From NCBI RefSeq assembly GCF_023091745.1, contig NC_068910.1, positions 40,039,272 to 40,103,271 of the forward strand: a stretch of DNA of 64,000 bases, read 5' to 3'. The notes beneath the pieces were generated by a model. The model worked only from the letters and a program-made list of their open reading frames with translations. It was not told where the DNA came from and made no database searches. Shown piece after piece: positions 47,126-59,666 of the stretch; the stretch's first letter is position 1, and each line of letters opens with the position of its first letter. A program made the translations under genes and the position numbers. Source of the DNA: Budorcas taxicolor (Eukaryota; Chordata; Mammalia; Artiodactyla; Bovidae).

Positions 47126-48429
47126 AAACTATGCATTAATTATTTGGAGGAACTGTCCTAAGGCCTATGGGCAATCCTTCAGTGAGGTGCCACTTTTATC
47201 TGTTTTGTATTCTGAATTTTGGTATAAGGTTTCATTTAAAGAAAGGAATATGCTATGATTTTTTAAAATCACTATTTTGATTTACTCTTTTGCTTAATGT
47301 TGTAGGAGCTTTGGGACTGGAGTCCAGGCCTCTCTCTACCGTTACAAAGCTCCTTCTGCCTGCACCAAAGGGCCAACAATGATCCAGGACTATTGAGGGG
47401 AAAAGAGTTTGCTCAGAACTGTCTAGCTTCCAGCTATAAGGCAGGTTTAGGGGTATGATAATATGATCAGGTCCTCTACGTCTTCTAACTTATGATACTC
47501 ACCATTTAAAAGCTGGCTCTTTTTAAACTCGGCTTGTTCATTCACAGAAATCTGCAGAGAGGTGACGCTGACTCTGTGTCAGTTTGCTGAGGTCCTGTGA
47601 GTGACAGCTAGAGAGAGAATGGTTAAAGTTGTCATAGGCTTTGGGTTTAAAGCAGAGAAAGGTGAAACTGTCTTTCTCCTTCTTTGGGGGATCTCCTATT
47701 GCTTCTGATTGTGCATCTTTTTGGTTTTAATATTTTAAGACACAGGTTTTAAGATTCTTGTTATGGAAATAAAGAAGCACTATTTTATCTAACACTATAT
47801 GTCTAAACACTATTTTATAAAACTCTGAGGGGGGCAATTTATGATTATGAGACCTCGACACAGATTTTGGAGAAGAACTGAAAAGTATTCATTAACAAAT
47901 ATGTATTTAAGGCATAGGCTGAGAAACTGAGGTTCATGGGAAAGTAAGGAAGAGATTGTGCAAACGTGTACATATAATATGTGTAGAACCAACTACCCCC
48001 ACAATTACACAAAAAACGCATTCTGTCTCACAGAGATTGTTTCTAAGTTTCCTTTGTAAATATGAGGCAAGCAACAGGAAAAAAAATATTGTATAGTCCC
48101 CCTTACTAACTGGGATACAATCTGCTGGTGGCTACATTTGTCCTTCTAAGAAACCACAAAAGGCTGGTTTTGTGCTCAAAAGATGACTGCAGAGTAATGT
48201 GATACTCGTTTTCATACGGAGCATAGAACTTTCATAGTTCTGTTTAGTTGTTTGTTTTTTTTTAAGAAAAAACAGAAATAAAAACCTTTTTCTTTTTAAA
48301 CCTGAAGTAAAGAATTAATAAGTTATTTTACCAAAAAATGTTCAAGTTCTTGCCCCAAACAGATCCAAGTCAGGGTGTTAGGAACTGTGCCCCTATAGAC
48401 AACATGTTCCATTATTACCCGAAAGAGGG
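47126..48429. other. Unrecognised sequence
   Basis: No supported gene, RNA or repeat; a 60-codon minus-strand frame at 47810-47992 has no domain. Confidence 0.4.
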
Positions 48430-48700
48430 GATAATTAGGATTCTTCAGAGAAACAAAGCCAACAGGATGTGCATCTACATAAAGAGATTTATTATAAGAA
48501 ATTGTTTCATGTAATTAGGAAGGTAGACAAGTCTCAAGACTGCTGGGTGAGCTAGAGACTATTGTTGAGTCAGAGTCAGTGGTGTAGTTCCTGTTCTAAT
48601 CCAAGCTGGGAACCAGGCCTTACAGGGTATAGGGAGTGGACCTTTAATGGGCATCCAGCCCAGTAGAGAATGATCAGACCTGGACATTAGAAAGACTCAA
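48430..48700. repeat. Ancient interspersed repeat (family unresolved)
   Basis: The start (ATTCTTCAGAGAAACAAAGCC near 48441) and the TTTATTATAAGAAATTG stretch near 48489 are a common mammalian repeat signature, probably LTR- or MaLR-related. I cannot name it. Confidence 0.5.
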
Positions 48701-50204
48701 AGGTTAAGTGATACTGTAGGAAGTGTTCTAAATTATACTCTTCAATCCCCACTATTAACAGAGTAAGGTCACGATAGTATTTAAACTATTTTCTACATAG
48801 TTAGTATTCATGAGTTGGGCTTTAAATGGTTGGACACCACTTTTGAAATAAGTTTGTGGAATCAAAACGAATCACTTTTGTCTTTAAACTGTCACAGAGC
48901 CAAGAAATATGACGTAAGAGGAAGGGTAAGAGGAAGACTTGTTTCCCTCATAGCACAGTAATTCAATTTTACTTTGACCTGTAATAGTAATACATTTTCC
49001 CTTCTAAGAACCCCACAACTGCATATTCCAGTATAGAGCCCACTATGTAGTCAGGGTGCTTGTATCTGACAAAATTCTCTGTTGTTTTAGGAGATTATAT
49101 CTAAACACCTTTATTCTTTGGTGCCAGCTTCAGAAATCCTCATGCTGCCAGACTTTGAATGTGATATAAGTATCAACCCCCAAATAAGAAAGTAAATTCT
49201 GACAGAGCTATATAATCAAAAGTAATTTTCCTTTTGCAACCATTCCACAAAGAAATAGAAAATATTTGAAGTTCTTCAACTACTTCCACTGTCTTACAGT
49301 AGTATTCTTTTTCGAGAGTTGTCATATGAAGCTAGATCAAAGCTGAAATAATAATATCTTGCATCATTTTATTTTTTTATTTTGGTACTTCTTCCCTAAC
49401 TTACAGCCTGTCTCTCTTCAATATTCCCACTATCCTTTCATTTTACCTTCTGGGCAATCTTTTCTCAAATCAAAGAGTGGAATTTTCTTGGTATGTTTTA
49501 AATACTTTAGAGCCACCCCTATATTTCTAGGCAATAGTCTCATGAGCTCCAGTCTACACAAGGAAAAGCAGAACGTATAGCCTGGGGGATTTGGGAAAGG
49601 AAGTGAAGACACCGTTGCTGGGATCACCCATCTGCTGCCTTTGACTTTGAAAATGAGTGAGCCCAAGGTGAAGACCAAGACAGGCCATATATAATAAAGG
49701 CATCTGGAAAGTTTCAAATGGTGCAGATTTATCTTCCAATTAAAAATAGAAACCTAAGTTTTAAAAAATAAGCCTTTGGAGAGGAAGTATCTCACCTCAC
49801 CTCTAAACCAGAGCACAGCACATTCTAAGTCCAAAGATAGAGATACATCTGTGGTGCTTTATAGAGGTAACAGAAGAGGTGATAAACCAGAGAGGCACTG
49901 ATAGTTGAGGCTTTGCCTGGTGTGAAATGTCGGTACCAGTGCCACTGAGAAGCAGAGGAGGAAGGCTTAGGGCATTTTTTCATGCATCCAGAGGGCTGTG
50001 AGGGAAGATTTCATAGAGTAAGAGGTGTTTGCCTTATGGCCTAGATCATGTATTCTGTGTACTGCTGCCCAAATTCTTTGACTAGGGAACTATGCAGCGG
50101 TAAGTATAGATGTGATCTGCCCGCCTAACACTCAAGAAAGCTCGTGGCCGTCTCCTATGGCTCAGCACCCTGCATAACCAGAAATAACAAAGGCCAGCCT
50201 TCAC
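48701..50204. other. Unrecognised sequence
   Basis: No supported gene. Frames on both strands at 49359-49739 overlap one another and lack domains. Confidence 0.4.
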
Positions 50205-50390
50205 GGCATACTTCATACTTCTTAGGCACATGGGTAAGTGCTTTGCATACATTATCTCACTGACTCTTCCAGGAAATACAGTGAACTATCACCATGACCA
50301 CTTTACACATGAGGAGATGAAGTTGAAAGATATAAAGTATTTTGTCCATTCAGCTAGAGAGTGTGAGAAAAGGAATATAATTCCAACAGA
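50205..50390 (+). mobile_element. MIR SINE
   Basis: MIR-like core with TTACACATGAGGAGATGAAG near 50303 and TTTTGTCCATTCAGCTAGAG near 50339. Confidence 0.7.
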
Positions 50391-50439
50391 ACCAGCAACA
50401 TAATCTGTGAGGCCCTCTGTTTATAAAGCTTATTATTTT

Positions 50440-50855
50440 CATTATTTCTAAAATCGCTTTTAATACAAAAAGCTACACATATTTAATGTACGTAATTTGA
50501 TGTGTTTGGACGTATGCCTATACCCACAAAATCATCACCTCCAAAATTTTCCTTGTGTCTCTTCGTTTTTGGTTGTGTGTATATATGGGTGTGTACGTAT
50601 TAACACTTGACATGAGATCTACTTTGCTAACAAATGTTTAAGTGCTCATTGCTATATTGTCAACTATAGGCAGAATGTTGTAGAACTTATTCATTCTTGC
50701 ATAACTGAGACTTTATACATGTTGAATAACATTATCTTATTTTCTTCTCCTCCCAGCTTCTGGCAAATGCCAATCTATTTTTCCTTCTATGAATTTGTCT
50801 ATTTTGGATACCAAAGTGGAATCATGCAATATTTGGCCTTCTGTGACTGGCTTAT
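50440..50855 (-). mobile_element. Old L1 3' end
   Basis: Antisense L1ME/MC-like 3' UTR (TCATCACCTCCAAAATTTTCC near 50532). It stops at CTTCTGTGACTGGCTTA, where BovB begins. Confidence 0.72.
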
Positions 50856-51675
50856 GAGCAAGCATTTTTTAATTTTAAGGCTGGAGTCAACATCTGCAGG
50901 GATGCTGGAGCCCAAGAAAATAAAGTCTGTCACTGTTTCCATTATTTCCCCATCGATTTGCCATGAAATGATGGGACTGGATGCCATGATCTTCGATTTT
51001 TGAATGTTGAGTTTTAAGCCAGCTTTTTCACTCTCCTTTCACTTTCATCAAGAGAATCTAGTTCCTCTTTGCTTTTTGCCATAAGGATGATGTCATCTGC
51101 ATATCTGTGATTATTGCTATTTCTCTTCGCAATCCTGATTCCAGTTGGTGCTTCATCCAGCCCAGCATTTTGCATGATGTACTCTGCATAGAAGTTAAAT
51201 AAGCAGGGTGACAATATACAGCCTTGAAGTATTCCTTTCCCAATTTGGAACCAGTCTGTTGTTCCATGTCTGGTTCTAATTGTTGCTTCTTGACCTGTAT
51301 ACAGGTTTCTCAGGAAGCAGGTAAGGTGGTCTTGTATCCCCATCTCTTTCAGAATTTTCCATAGTTTATTGTGATCCACACGGTCAAAGGCTTTAGCATA
51401 GTCAATGAAGCAGAAGTAGATGTTTTTTCAATAATTCTCCTGCTTTTTCTATGGTCCAATGGATGTTGGCAATTTGATCTCTGGTTCTTCTGGCTTTTCT
51501 AAATCCAGCTTGAACATCTGGAAGTTCTCAGTTCACATACTGTTGAAGCCTAGCTTGGAGAACTTTGAGCATATCTTTGCTAGTGTGTGAGATGAGTGCA
51601 ATTGTGTAGTGACTTGAACATTCTTTGCCATTACCTTTCTTGGGGATTGGAATGAAAACTGACCTTTTCCTGTAG
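50856..51675 (-). mobile_element. BovB LINE, internal fragment of the RT region
   Basis: About 820 bases of antisense BovB with neither the 3' tail nor the 5' end. On the minus strand, residues corresponding to motif A through motif C are readable in 51014-51379, with YADD near 51096-51107 intact. It is unusual because most copies here keep the 3' tail. Confidence 0.92.
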
Positions 51676-51979
51676 CTTTGTTATGTATTTTGAAATGAAA
51701 GAAGCATGATGGCCCCAGTTCTGCTTTTGTTTCTCAAGACTTACTTGGTCTATTTGTGGTCTTCTGTGATATCACATGGAATTTTGGATTAGTTTTTTCT
51801 TTGCCTGAGAATAATGCCATTGGGATTTTGATTTGGGATAGCATTGAATCTTTAGATCACTCTAGGTAGCGTGGGCATTTTAATAGTAATATATATTCCA
51901 GTCCATGAATGTCAGATGTATTCTCACTTATTCAAGTTTCTTTAAGTTATTTTATCAATGTTTTATAGTTTTCAGCATA

Positions 51980-52758
51980 CAGACCTTTATTTTTTTTTGC
52001 TTTTTTTTTTTTTTTAAATTTTAAAATCTTTAATTCTTACATGTGTTCCCAAACATGAACCCCCCTCCCACCTCCCTCCCCATAACATCTCTGTGGGTCA
52101 TCCCCATGCACCAGCCCCAAGCATGCTGTATCCTGCGTCAGACATAGACTAGCAATTCAATTCTTACATGATAGTATACATGATAGAATGCCATTCTCCC
52201 ATATCATCCCACCCTCTCCCTCTCCCTCTGAGTCCAAAAGTCCGTTATAGACAGCTGCGTCTTTTTTCCTGTCTTGCATACAGGGTCGTCATTGCCATCT
52301 TTCTAAATTCCATATATATGTGTTAGTATACTGTATTGGTGTTTTTCTTTCTGGCTTACTTCACTCTGCATAATCGGCTCCAGTTTCGTCCATCTCATCA
52401 GAACTGATTCAAATGAATTCTTTTTAACGGCTGAGTAATACTCCATTGTGTATATGTACCACAGCTTTCTTATCCATTCATCTGCTGATGGACATCTAGG
52501 TTGTTTCCATGTCCTGGCTATTATAATCAGTGCTGCGATGAACATTGGGGTACATGTGTCTCTTTCAGTTCTGGTTTCCTCGGTGTGTATGCCCAGCAGT
52601 GGGATTGCTGGGTCATAAGGGAGTTCTATTTGCAATTTTTTAAGGAATCTCCACACTGTTCTCCATAGTGGCTGTACTAGTTTGCATTCCCACCAACAGT
52701 GTAGGAGGGTTCCCTTTTCTCCACACCCTCTCCAGCATTTATTGCTTGCAGACCTTTA
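51980..52758 (-). mobile_element. Young L1_BT 3' end with 10-base TSD
   Basis: A 5'-truncated L1 of ~759 bases (51990-52748): T-run, pyrimidine-rich 3' UTR block near 52057-52081, and an open ORF2 C-terminal frame of 117 codons (52303-52656, minus). Exact 10-base repeats CAGACCTTTA at 51980-51989 and 52749-52758 flank it. The open frame and clean TSD mark it as among the youngest L1s in the window. It is too short to be active. Confidence 0.93.
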
Positions 52759-53090
52759 AACACCTTGGTTAAACATATTCCTGGGTATTTCATTCTTTTT
52801 GAGACTATGATAAATAGAATTGTTTTCTTCATTTCCTTCTTGGATAGATTATTGTTATTGTGTAGACATAAAACTGATGTTTGTATGTTGATCTTGTATC
52901 CTGCAACTTTACTGAATTTGTTTACTAGTTCTAACAGGTGTGTGTGTGTAATGTTTTGGGTTTTCGATGTATAAAAGTGTGTTATCTGCAAACAGAGATA
53001 ATTTTATTTCTTCCCTTCTGATTTGGCTGCCTTTCATTTCTTGATCTTGCCTAATTACTGTGGTTAGGGATTCCAGTGCACTATATTGAA

Positions 53091-53366
53091 TAGAATGGCA
53101 ACCCACCCCACTACTCTTGCCTGGAAAATCCCATGGATGGAGGAGCCTGGTAGGCTCCAGTCCACGGGATTGCTAGGAGTGGGACCTGACTGAATGACTT
53201 CACTTTCACTTTTCACTTTCATGCACTGGAGAAGGAAATGGCAACCCACTCCAGAGTTCTTGCCTGGAGAATCCCAGGGATGGGGGAGCCTGGTGGGCTG
53301 CCATCTATGGGGTCGCACAGAATCGAACACGACTGAAGCGACTTAGCAGCAGCAGCAGCAGCAGCA
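53091..53366 (+). mobile_element. BOV-A2 SINE inside L1
   Basis: A forward BOV-A2 with two Bov-A units separated by the CACTTTCACTTTTCACTTTC linker near 53200 and a (AGC)n tail at 53347-53366. L1 resumes with AGTGGACATCC. Confidence 0.95.
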
Positions 53367-54425
53367 ACAGTGGACATCCGTGATTTGATCCAGATCTCTG
53401 AGGAAAAGTCTTCAGCATGTCATCATTGAGTGTAATGCGAATTGTGGACTTGTTTTACATGGCCTTTATTATGTTGAGATAAATTCCATCTACATCTCCT
53501 TTGTTGAGTGTTTCTATTATAAAAGTATGTTAGTCAAATGCTATTATTTTTGCCTCTATTGAGATAATCATATGATTTTTATTCTAATTATGTTAATATG
53601 ATAGATAGCATTTACCAATTTTCATATGTCAAACAATTCTTGCCTCCTAGAAATAAATCCCACTTGATCATGGTGTATGATTCTTTTAATGTTCTGTTAT
53701 GTTTGGCTTAGCAAGTATTTTTTTGAGACTGGCTGCACTTATGTGTATCAAGGATATTGGTCTGTAATGGTCTTACTTGTATTTTCTTAGAGTGTCCTTA
53801 TTGGCTTTGCTATGAGGGTAAGGCTGACCTAGTAAAATGATTTTGACTCTAATAAGGATTGTTGCTAATTCTTCTTTAAATGTTTGGTAGAATTCACCAG
53901 TGGAACCTTCTGATCCTGAGGTGGTGGTTGCCATTGTTGTTGTTGTTGGGAGGCTTTTGATTATTGATTCAAAGTTCTTATTTGTTATTGATGTGTTCAG
54001 TTTCCCATTTCTTCATTATTCAGTCCAGGTCAGTTGTATATTTCTAGGCATTTGTCCACTTTTTTCCCTTTTAGGGTATCTAATTTGTCGGCATATAATT
54101 GTGCATGGTAGTCCTTTTGAATGCTTTTATTTCTGTCACATCAGTTGTAAAGTTTCCTTCTTCTTTATAAAATTTTATTTATTTGGTCTTTTATCGCTTT
54201 CTTTTTTAGTTAGTATAGCTTAAGGTTTGTCAATTTTTTTTTGTCTCTTCAAAAAGCCAACTCTTTAATTCAGTGACTTTTTAAATATTGCTTTTATAGT
54301 CTATCTCATTTATGTCTTTTGTGATTTTTGTTTCCTTCCTTCCCTAACTTTGCACTTGATTTCATCTTATTTTTCTAGTTCCTTAAGGTTTAAAGATAGA
54401 TTGTTTATTTTAGTGCTTTCTTATT

Positions 54426-55415
54426 CATAAATGTAGACAAAGTGAGTTCTTCAGGTTTGAATAAATAGTATTAAGCAGCAACATGAAGGCATATGATAGT
54501 ATATAACTCACTGGTAAGGGTAAATATACAGACAAATATGAAAAACAGTGATACTGTAATACTGGTTTGTAAATAATTTTAAATTTTAATGTAAAAGTTA
54601 AAAGACAAATGTATTGAAATAAATTGTATATACAAAATTTGATCATAGGTTTATAACATTAAAATGTAAATCTCAACATTAATAATATGATGAGTTATTT
54701 TTTCTACCTCTACTGATCTGTAGTTCTGGCCATTTATTTGCCATCCTGTAAGTCTCTAAGAGAAGATATTCATCTTTAAATTAGAGACCAGCGTTTTACA
54801 GCTGAGGTATTTTTGTTCTGGTAACTGTGAAATTTTCCAATGCAGACACAGTAAGGTTCCATGAGATATACCAAAGGGCATGTGCCCTTGAGCTTTCTGA
54901 AAGAGAGGTGCTATATAAATCAAATCAGGTATTAACATTGTCACAACTTTATGTGATAGCATAACCAGCAGCAGCTGGTAGCAGTAACCAGCAGCAGTCT
55001 GCCCTGGAAGTGTTTATTCTCATCTAGGCACGATCATGCATTTATGAGTTGATATTTAAATGTGACAAGGCTCATTTTTAACTTAATTTGAAAACAGTAA
55101 ATTGTTAGTGGTTTTATATTTCCATTTCCACTACAGAGGGGCCACAACTGGTATATACTGTGGTCCAAACATGCATATTACTGAAATATGTCTGCTGATT
55201 TATAGCTATGGCTTGAATACCTCTTACATTGCCAGTGGGATGAAGTTATATGCTCTCCTTTAGTTTCTGATGAGTAGTGACTCTCATATCAATTGTGGGG
55301 TCTAAAAAAAACATGCAGGAATTCATTGGTGAATAGTTGTTCCAAGTAGGTTAGTCTTTTTTGCTTTCCTCTTACTCTTATTTTTAAATTTACATATATT
55401 AAGCCTCTGTGGGTC
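54426..55415. other. Unrecognised AT-rich sequence
   Basis: No supported gene; short imperfect CAGCAGCAG repeats near 54964-54995. Confidence 0.4.
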
Positions 55416-55561
55416 AAAAATCTCTCATTGGTCTCTCATGTTTGGGAACACATGTAAGAATTAAAGATTTTAAAATTAAAAAAAATAAATAAATAAATAA
55501 ATAAATAAAGCAAAAAAAAAAAAAAAAAAGAAAGCAAAAAAAAAAAAAAATCTCTCATTGG
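55416..55561 (+). mobile_element. Tiny L1 3' end insertion with 16-base TSD
   Basis: Only about 55 bases of L1 3' end (CATGTTTGGGAACACATGTA at 55438 onward) followed by a long A-rich tail (AAATAAATAAAT, then AAAGCAAAA blocks) to 55545. Exact direct repeats AAAAATCTCTCATTGG lie at 55416-55431 and 55546-55561. Confidence 0.95.
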
Positions 55562-56461
55562 GGTTAGGTTTGCTCCAAGGAAGGTAAGACTTTTGAAAAC
55601 AATTATATCTCTCAAACTTTGTAGAGAGGGGGCCAGAAGAGAGAGAGGGGAAAGTCAGGAAGAAAAGGAAGGTGGTGTTTACGTAAATGAATTAGACAGG
55701 AGATAAGGAAGATTTCAGAGGAGACAAGGGATCTATCAATCAATTTTCTCTCTCTTTGAAAAGCATAGCAATGTGATTTATGTCTTTTAAATAGCGTCTA
55801 AACAGTATTCTATTCTTCTAAATTTAAAAAAGCTGAAAAATAAAAAAAGGGAAACAGATTAACTTTTGTACTAAGTACACCTTAGCAACGAGATAACCCT
55901 GGGTAGGAGGAAAGGAGTAGAGGAACAGATTTTTTAAAACAGCAGTATTCTTAGTTTTATTTTATAATTGAGCCATGAGTTAAAATTTTTGAATTGGTTA
56001 CTAAAAGAATCTATTACTGGCTTTATTGCCATGATCAAATATTCTAGGCATACTTATGCTTAAGGTTTCAATTTTACAGAAAGCACTTTCAATTGCCATC
56101 ACTGGAAGAGATTAGTTTATGAGACGTGAGCAAACTCAATTTGAAAAAAAGTTTTTTTGAGCTCTTATTCTGTATATAGCACTGGGCATCATGGAGCATA
56201 CAAAAAAAAGAAGACATCATGACCGGGCATATCATCAGCACATGTGGAACAATTAAAGGCAGCAGAGGCAGCCCATGGTGGGACTCGAGTGTGGCACCAC
56301 TGTAAGCACTTAGGGAGATAAGAGGAAGGACCAATTGCCTCAGGTAGAGCAAAGCTTAAACAAATGTTAAAAGAGTAAAAAGGTTTCAAATAAGTCACAA
56401 GGGAAAGAAGTCTTTCCAAACTAAGGCATGAAAAAGACAACAGGGAAAAGAAAGAGTGGGA
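55562..56461. other. Unrecognised sequence
   Basis: A purine-rich GAGAG block lies near 55625-55675; no gene supported. Confidence 0.4.
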
Positions 56462-56718
56462 TGAATTGAGAAAGAAACATTGACATATATATATACTATC
56501 ATGTGTAAAATAGGTAACTAGTGGGAAGCTGTATGTAACACAGGGAGCCCAACCTGGTGCTCTGTGCTGACCTACAGGGGTGGGATGGGAGAGGGGAGGG
56601 AGGCTCAACAGGGAGGGGATATAGATATATATATGATTGATTTGCATTGTTGTAGGGCAGAAACCAGCACAATATTGTAAAGCAATGTTCTGCCAATTAA
56701 AAAATAAATAAATAAAGG
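56462..56718 (+). mobile_element. L1 3' end
   Basis: Sense L1 3' UTR (GTGGGAAGCTGTATGTAAC near 56521, AGCACAATATTGTAAAGCAA near 56668) ending in AAAAAATAAATAAATAAA at 56699-56716. The ~200-codon minus-strand frame over it is antisense repeat and not a gene. Confidence 0.87.
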
Positions 56719-57892
56719 TGGATTGACATAAAAAGTAGCCTTGGGCCAATCTGGAGGTGGGTAGATCAGACCTGAGTTTACAGCGCAAAACAAAGATTAC
56801 TGCTGGAAGTCTTAGAGGATATGAACTAGAGAAAAAGGGGAAATGAAGTTATGTGTACATAGGAAACATTTATTAAATGCCTAATGTGTGCTGGGCACTA
56901 CTTTAACATTTGTAGTTACAAAAACAGGTAGGATTTTATACTCCAGAATCTCACTGTCTCGTAAAAGAAACAAACATGTAAGTTAATACAAAATTAGTGT
57001 AATATACCCAATAATGGAGGTTTTAAGATCTTCTAGGGCAATAAGAAAGGGTATCATCTACACAGGAGTTGCTAGAAATAAATATAATATCTCTCCCACT
57101 ATAACATGCAGATCAGAAACTTGGATTTAGGCACTTCTGTGTAGATGTAATGGGAAAAATCCTAAATGCCAAAGATTTGAACTGTCCTTCCTGAAAATCA
57201 AGTTTTAGTGTCTTCTGACTTAAAAGCAGTGGTCACTTCACTGGGTGTGTTCAGCCTTAGCATCATCACTGACAATTCGGTGGTTTGACAAACCTAGGAG
57301 GGAGAAAAAAGACCTCGAATCAAAGAATGTTTTCAATTCTTTAGGATGTATTTACAATAGAACACACCCCCATTTAGAGCAACATAAGCTCTGCAGACTC
57401 AAGCTTCTGTAGTTTGAAAGCCGAATGGATTGTTTGAGAGAATGTGGTTTCTGCTGATAATTGGAAGAAGGATAAGAAGGTTATAAACAACGGGCTGAAA
57501 AGTAAATAATGTTTAGGGAACAATTTTACTCGGTATCTCTACTTCTTATAATTAAGTCTCAGCTCAGTAATTTGTTTGGAACTCAATTTTCAGTAATTTT
57601 TTGCAAGTCATAGGATGCTAGGTCTATGGGTGTGTTAGTTGTGTTAAACTAACCTACTGAAGTATGGCTAAAGAAATTTAGAAAAGTCATGGTAAAATTT
57701 TAACTATTGCATACTATCTACATTGGAAAACTGTTGTCAGATGGAAGTAAGGAGAAATGGGTCACTTTTCTGTAGACTTTACAATAAATTCAATATTCAT
57801 TCATTTATTCATCTGCTCACTAAATTTTACTGAGTATTTTCCATTGACTAGACATTGTGTTGGTTTCTTGTTAAGATTTTAGGATTGGGCAA
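56719..57892. other. Mostly unrecognised; MIR-like stretch
   Basis: About 56860-56990 resembles a common ancient repeat (CCTAATGTGTGCTGGGCACT near 56880). No gene supported. Confidence 0.4.
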
Positions 57893-58560
57893 GTTTCGTC
57901 TTTTCGTTAAATTGAAATGTAGTAGATTTACAATGTTTTGTTAGTTTCAGGTGTACAACTACAGCAAAGTAATTGTTATGCATATATATGAAAAAGAAAA
58001 GTTAAACTATTAGTGATTCAGTCATATCTGACTCTTTGAGACCCCGTGGACTGTAGCCTACCAGGCTCCTCTGTCTGTGGAATTTTCTATGCAAGAATAC
58101 TGGCGTGGGGAACCATTCCCTTCTCCAAGAGAATGTTCTCGACCCAGGGATCAAACCCATGTCTCCTGCATTGTGGATTCCTTATCATCTGAGCCACCAG
58201 GGAAGCCCACACATATATATGTCTATGTCTATATTCTTTTTTCTATCCTATTCCACTATAGGTTATTACAAGATATTGACTGCAGTTCCCTGTACCATAC
58301 AGTAATTTCTTGTTGTTTATTTTATATATAGTATTGAGCATTTGTTAATTTCCTATTTCCTGTTTATCTCCCCTTCCCAATTTGGTAAGCATAAGTTTGT
58401 TTTCTGTGTCTGTCTTTTTCTGCTTTGTCCCTTTGTACTGTTTTCTAGATTGTACATATAAACGATATCATACAATGTTTGCTTTTCTCTGACTTCCTTC
58501 ATTTAATATGATATTCTTTAGGTCCATGTTTCATCTTTGAAGTCCCATTAAGCAGTTTGC
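57893..58560 (-). mobile_element. L1 3' end split by Bov-tA
   Basis: Antisense L1 3' end at 57893-57990 and 58212-58560, colinear when the Bov-tA is removed. Confidence 0.85.
57981..58221 (-). mobile_element. Bov-tA SINE with 10-base TSD
   Basis: The reversed body runs 57991-58211. Flanks CATATATATG at 57981-57990 and 58212-58221 are identical, though the motif is simple, so some caution applies. Confidence 0.92.
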
Positions 58561-58574
58561 AATAGTGTATTGTA

Positions 58575-58790
58575 GTAATAATAAAGCTAGCTAAAACTTA
58601 TTGTACACTTACTGTGTGCTAGGCTCTTTTTAGAGTATTAACTCATTAAATAATTATACATATTTTGTGAGTATATTATTATTTTTGTCTTTCTTTTACA
58701 ATTGAAGCAACTGAAGCTCAAAGGAGTAAGAGACTTGCCAAGATCACAGAGCCATACGGACTCCGTTTCAGGCAGCTAGAATCTAATCTC
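58575..58790 (+). mobile_element. MIR SINE
   Basis: MIR core with CACTTACTGTGTGCTAGGC near 58606 and GACTTGCCAAGATCACAGAG near 58731. Confidence 0.82.
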
Positions 58791-58950
58791 TTAAATATTT
58801 TGATAAATAGAGTATGTGTATTTTTCAACAACCAACAAGAATGTATTGAGTATATCCACTGACGTGTGAACATTTCCAGAGAAAAGACTTTTCCTATATT
58901 ATCTCCTTATGCTCAAAAACCAGTAAGGAAAGCCATTGTTAGATATTTGC

Positions 58951-59186
58951 ATGTGTGTGTGTGTGTGTGTGTGTGTTAAGTCGCTTCAGTCATTTCTGAC
59001 TCTTTGCGACCCTATGGACTATAGCCCACCAGGCTGTCCATGGAATTCACCAGGAAAGAATACTGGAGTGGATTGCCATGCCCTCCTCCAAGGGATCTTC
59101 CTGACCCAGGGATTGGACCTGCATCTTTTTACGTCTCCTGGATAGGCAGGTGGGTTCTTTACCACTAGTGCCACCTGTGAAGTCCT
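58951..59186 (-). mobile_element. Bov-tA SINE with (TG)n at its tail
   Basis: The (TG)12-13 tract at 58952-58976 sits at the tail side of a reversed Bov-tA (58977-59186). The likely TSD is TTAGATATTT (58939-58948) and TTAGATACTT (about 59189-59198), so the repeat lies inside the insertion. Confidence 0.9.
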
Positions 59187-59666
59187 CATTAGATACTTAT
59201 TTAATGTCATTGCATATATACATCAAGGAATACTCAAAACATAGAAGATAGGGTTTCTACTTCAACATATTTATATCCTAACTACTGCTGTAACTAGACT
59301 TCATATTTGTTAACAAAACGTTTTCAAAACTTGGAATAAGGCAAAAGTGTATGTAATATGTCCACTGAAAGTTATGCTGCTTCATTGTGTAATAGGCCCA
59401 CCCAAGAATTCTCTCATTCTCTAGGAAAACATGCTGGTGTTTGAATTTGTTACTTATTGAAATTAATTAAATGCAAATACTATGAACTTACATATTGACT
59501 TGTAGATTTCTCTATGGTAGACAAGATGACCCCAAAGGTTATAGCTTTATTTTTCTGTAGGGGACTAACTGGTTTTCCTAGTAACTACAGTCTAACATTG
59601 ATTTTTCTAATACTTTGAAATAAATATTCAGTTTCTTACATAATCTTGGGACCAACTTTATCATCT
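59187..59666. other. Unrecognised AT-rich sequence
   Basis: No gene or named repeat. Confidence 0.4.

Larger units (their letters stand above)
51676..54425 (-). mobile_element. L1 ORF2 block split by young L1 and BOV-A2
   Basis: Antisense L1 ORF2 at 51676-51989, 52749-53090 and 53367-54425. It is colinear once the 51990-52748 and 53091-53366 insertions are removed. Frames are broken. Confidence 0.85.

Noticed and set aside
52303..52656. 117-codon open minus-strand frame
   Set aside because: It is the C-terminus of L1 ORF2 in a young truncated copy and not a host gene.
56189..56788. 199-codon minus-strand frame, the longest in the window
   Set aside because: Its second half is antisense to the L1 3' end at 56462-56718 and the rest has no domain.
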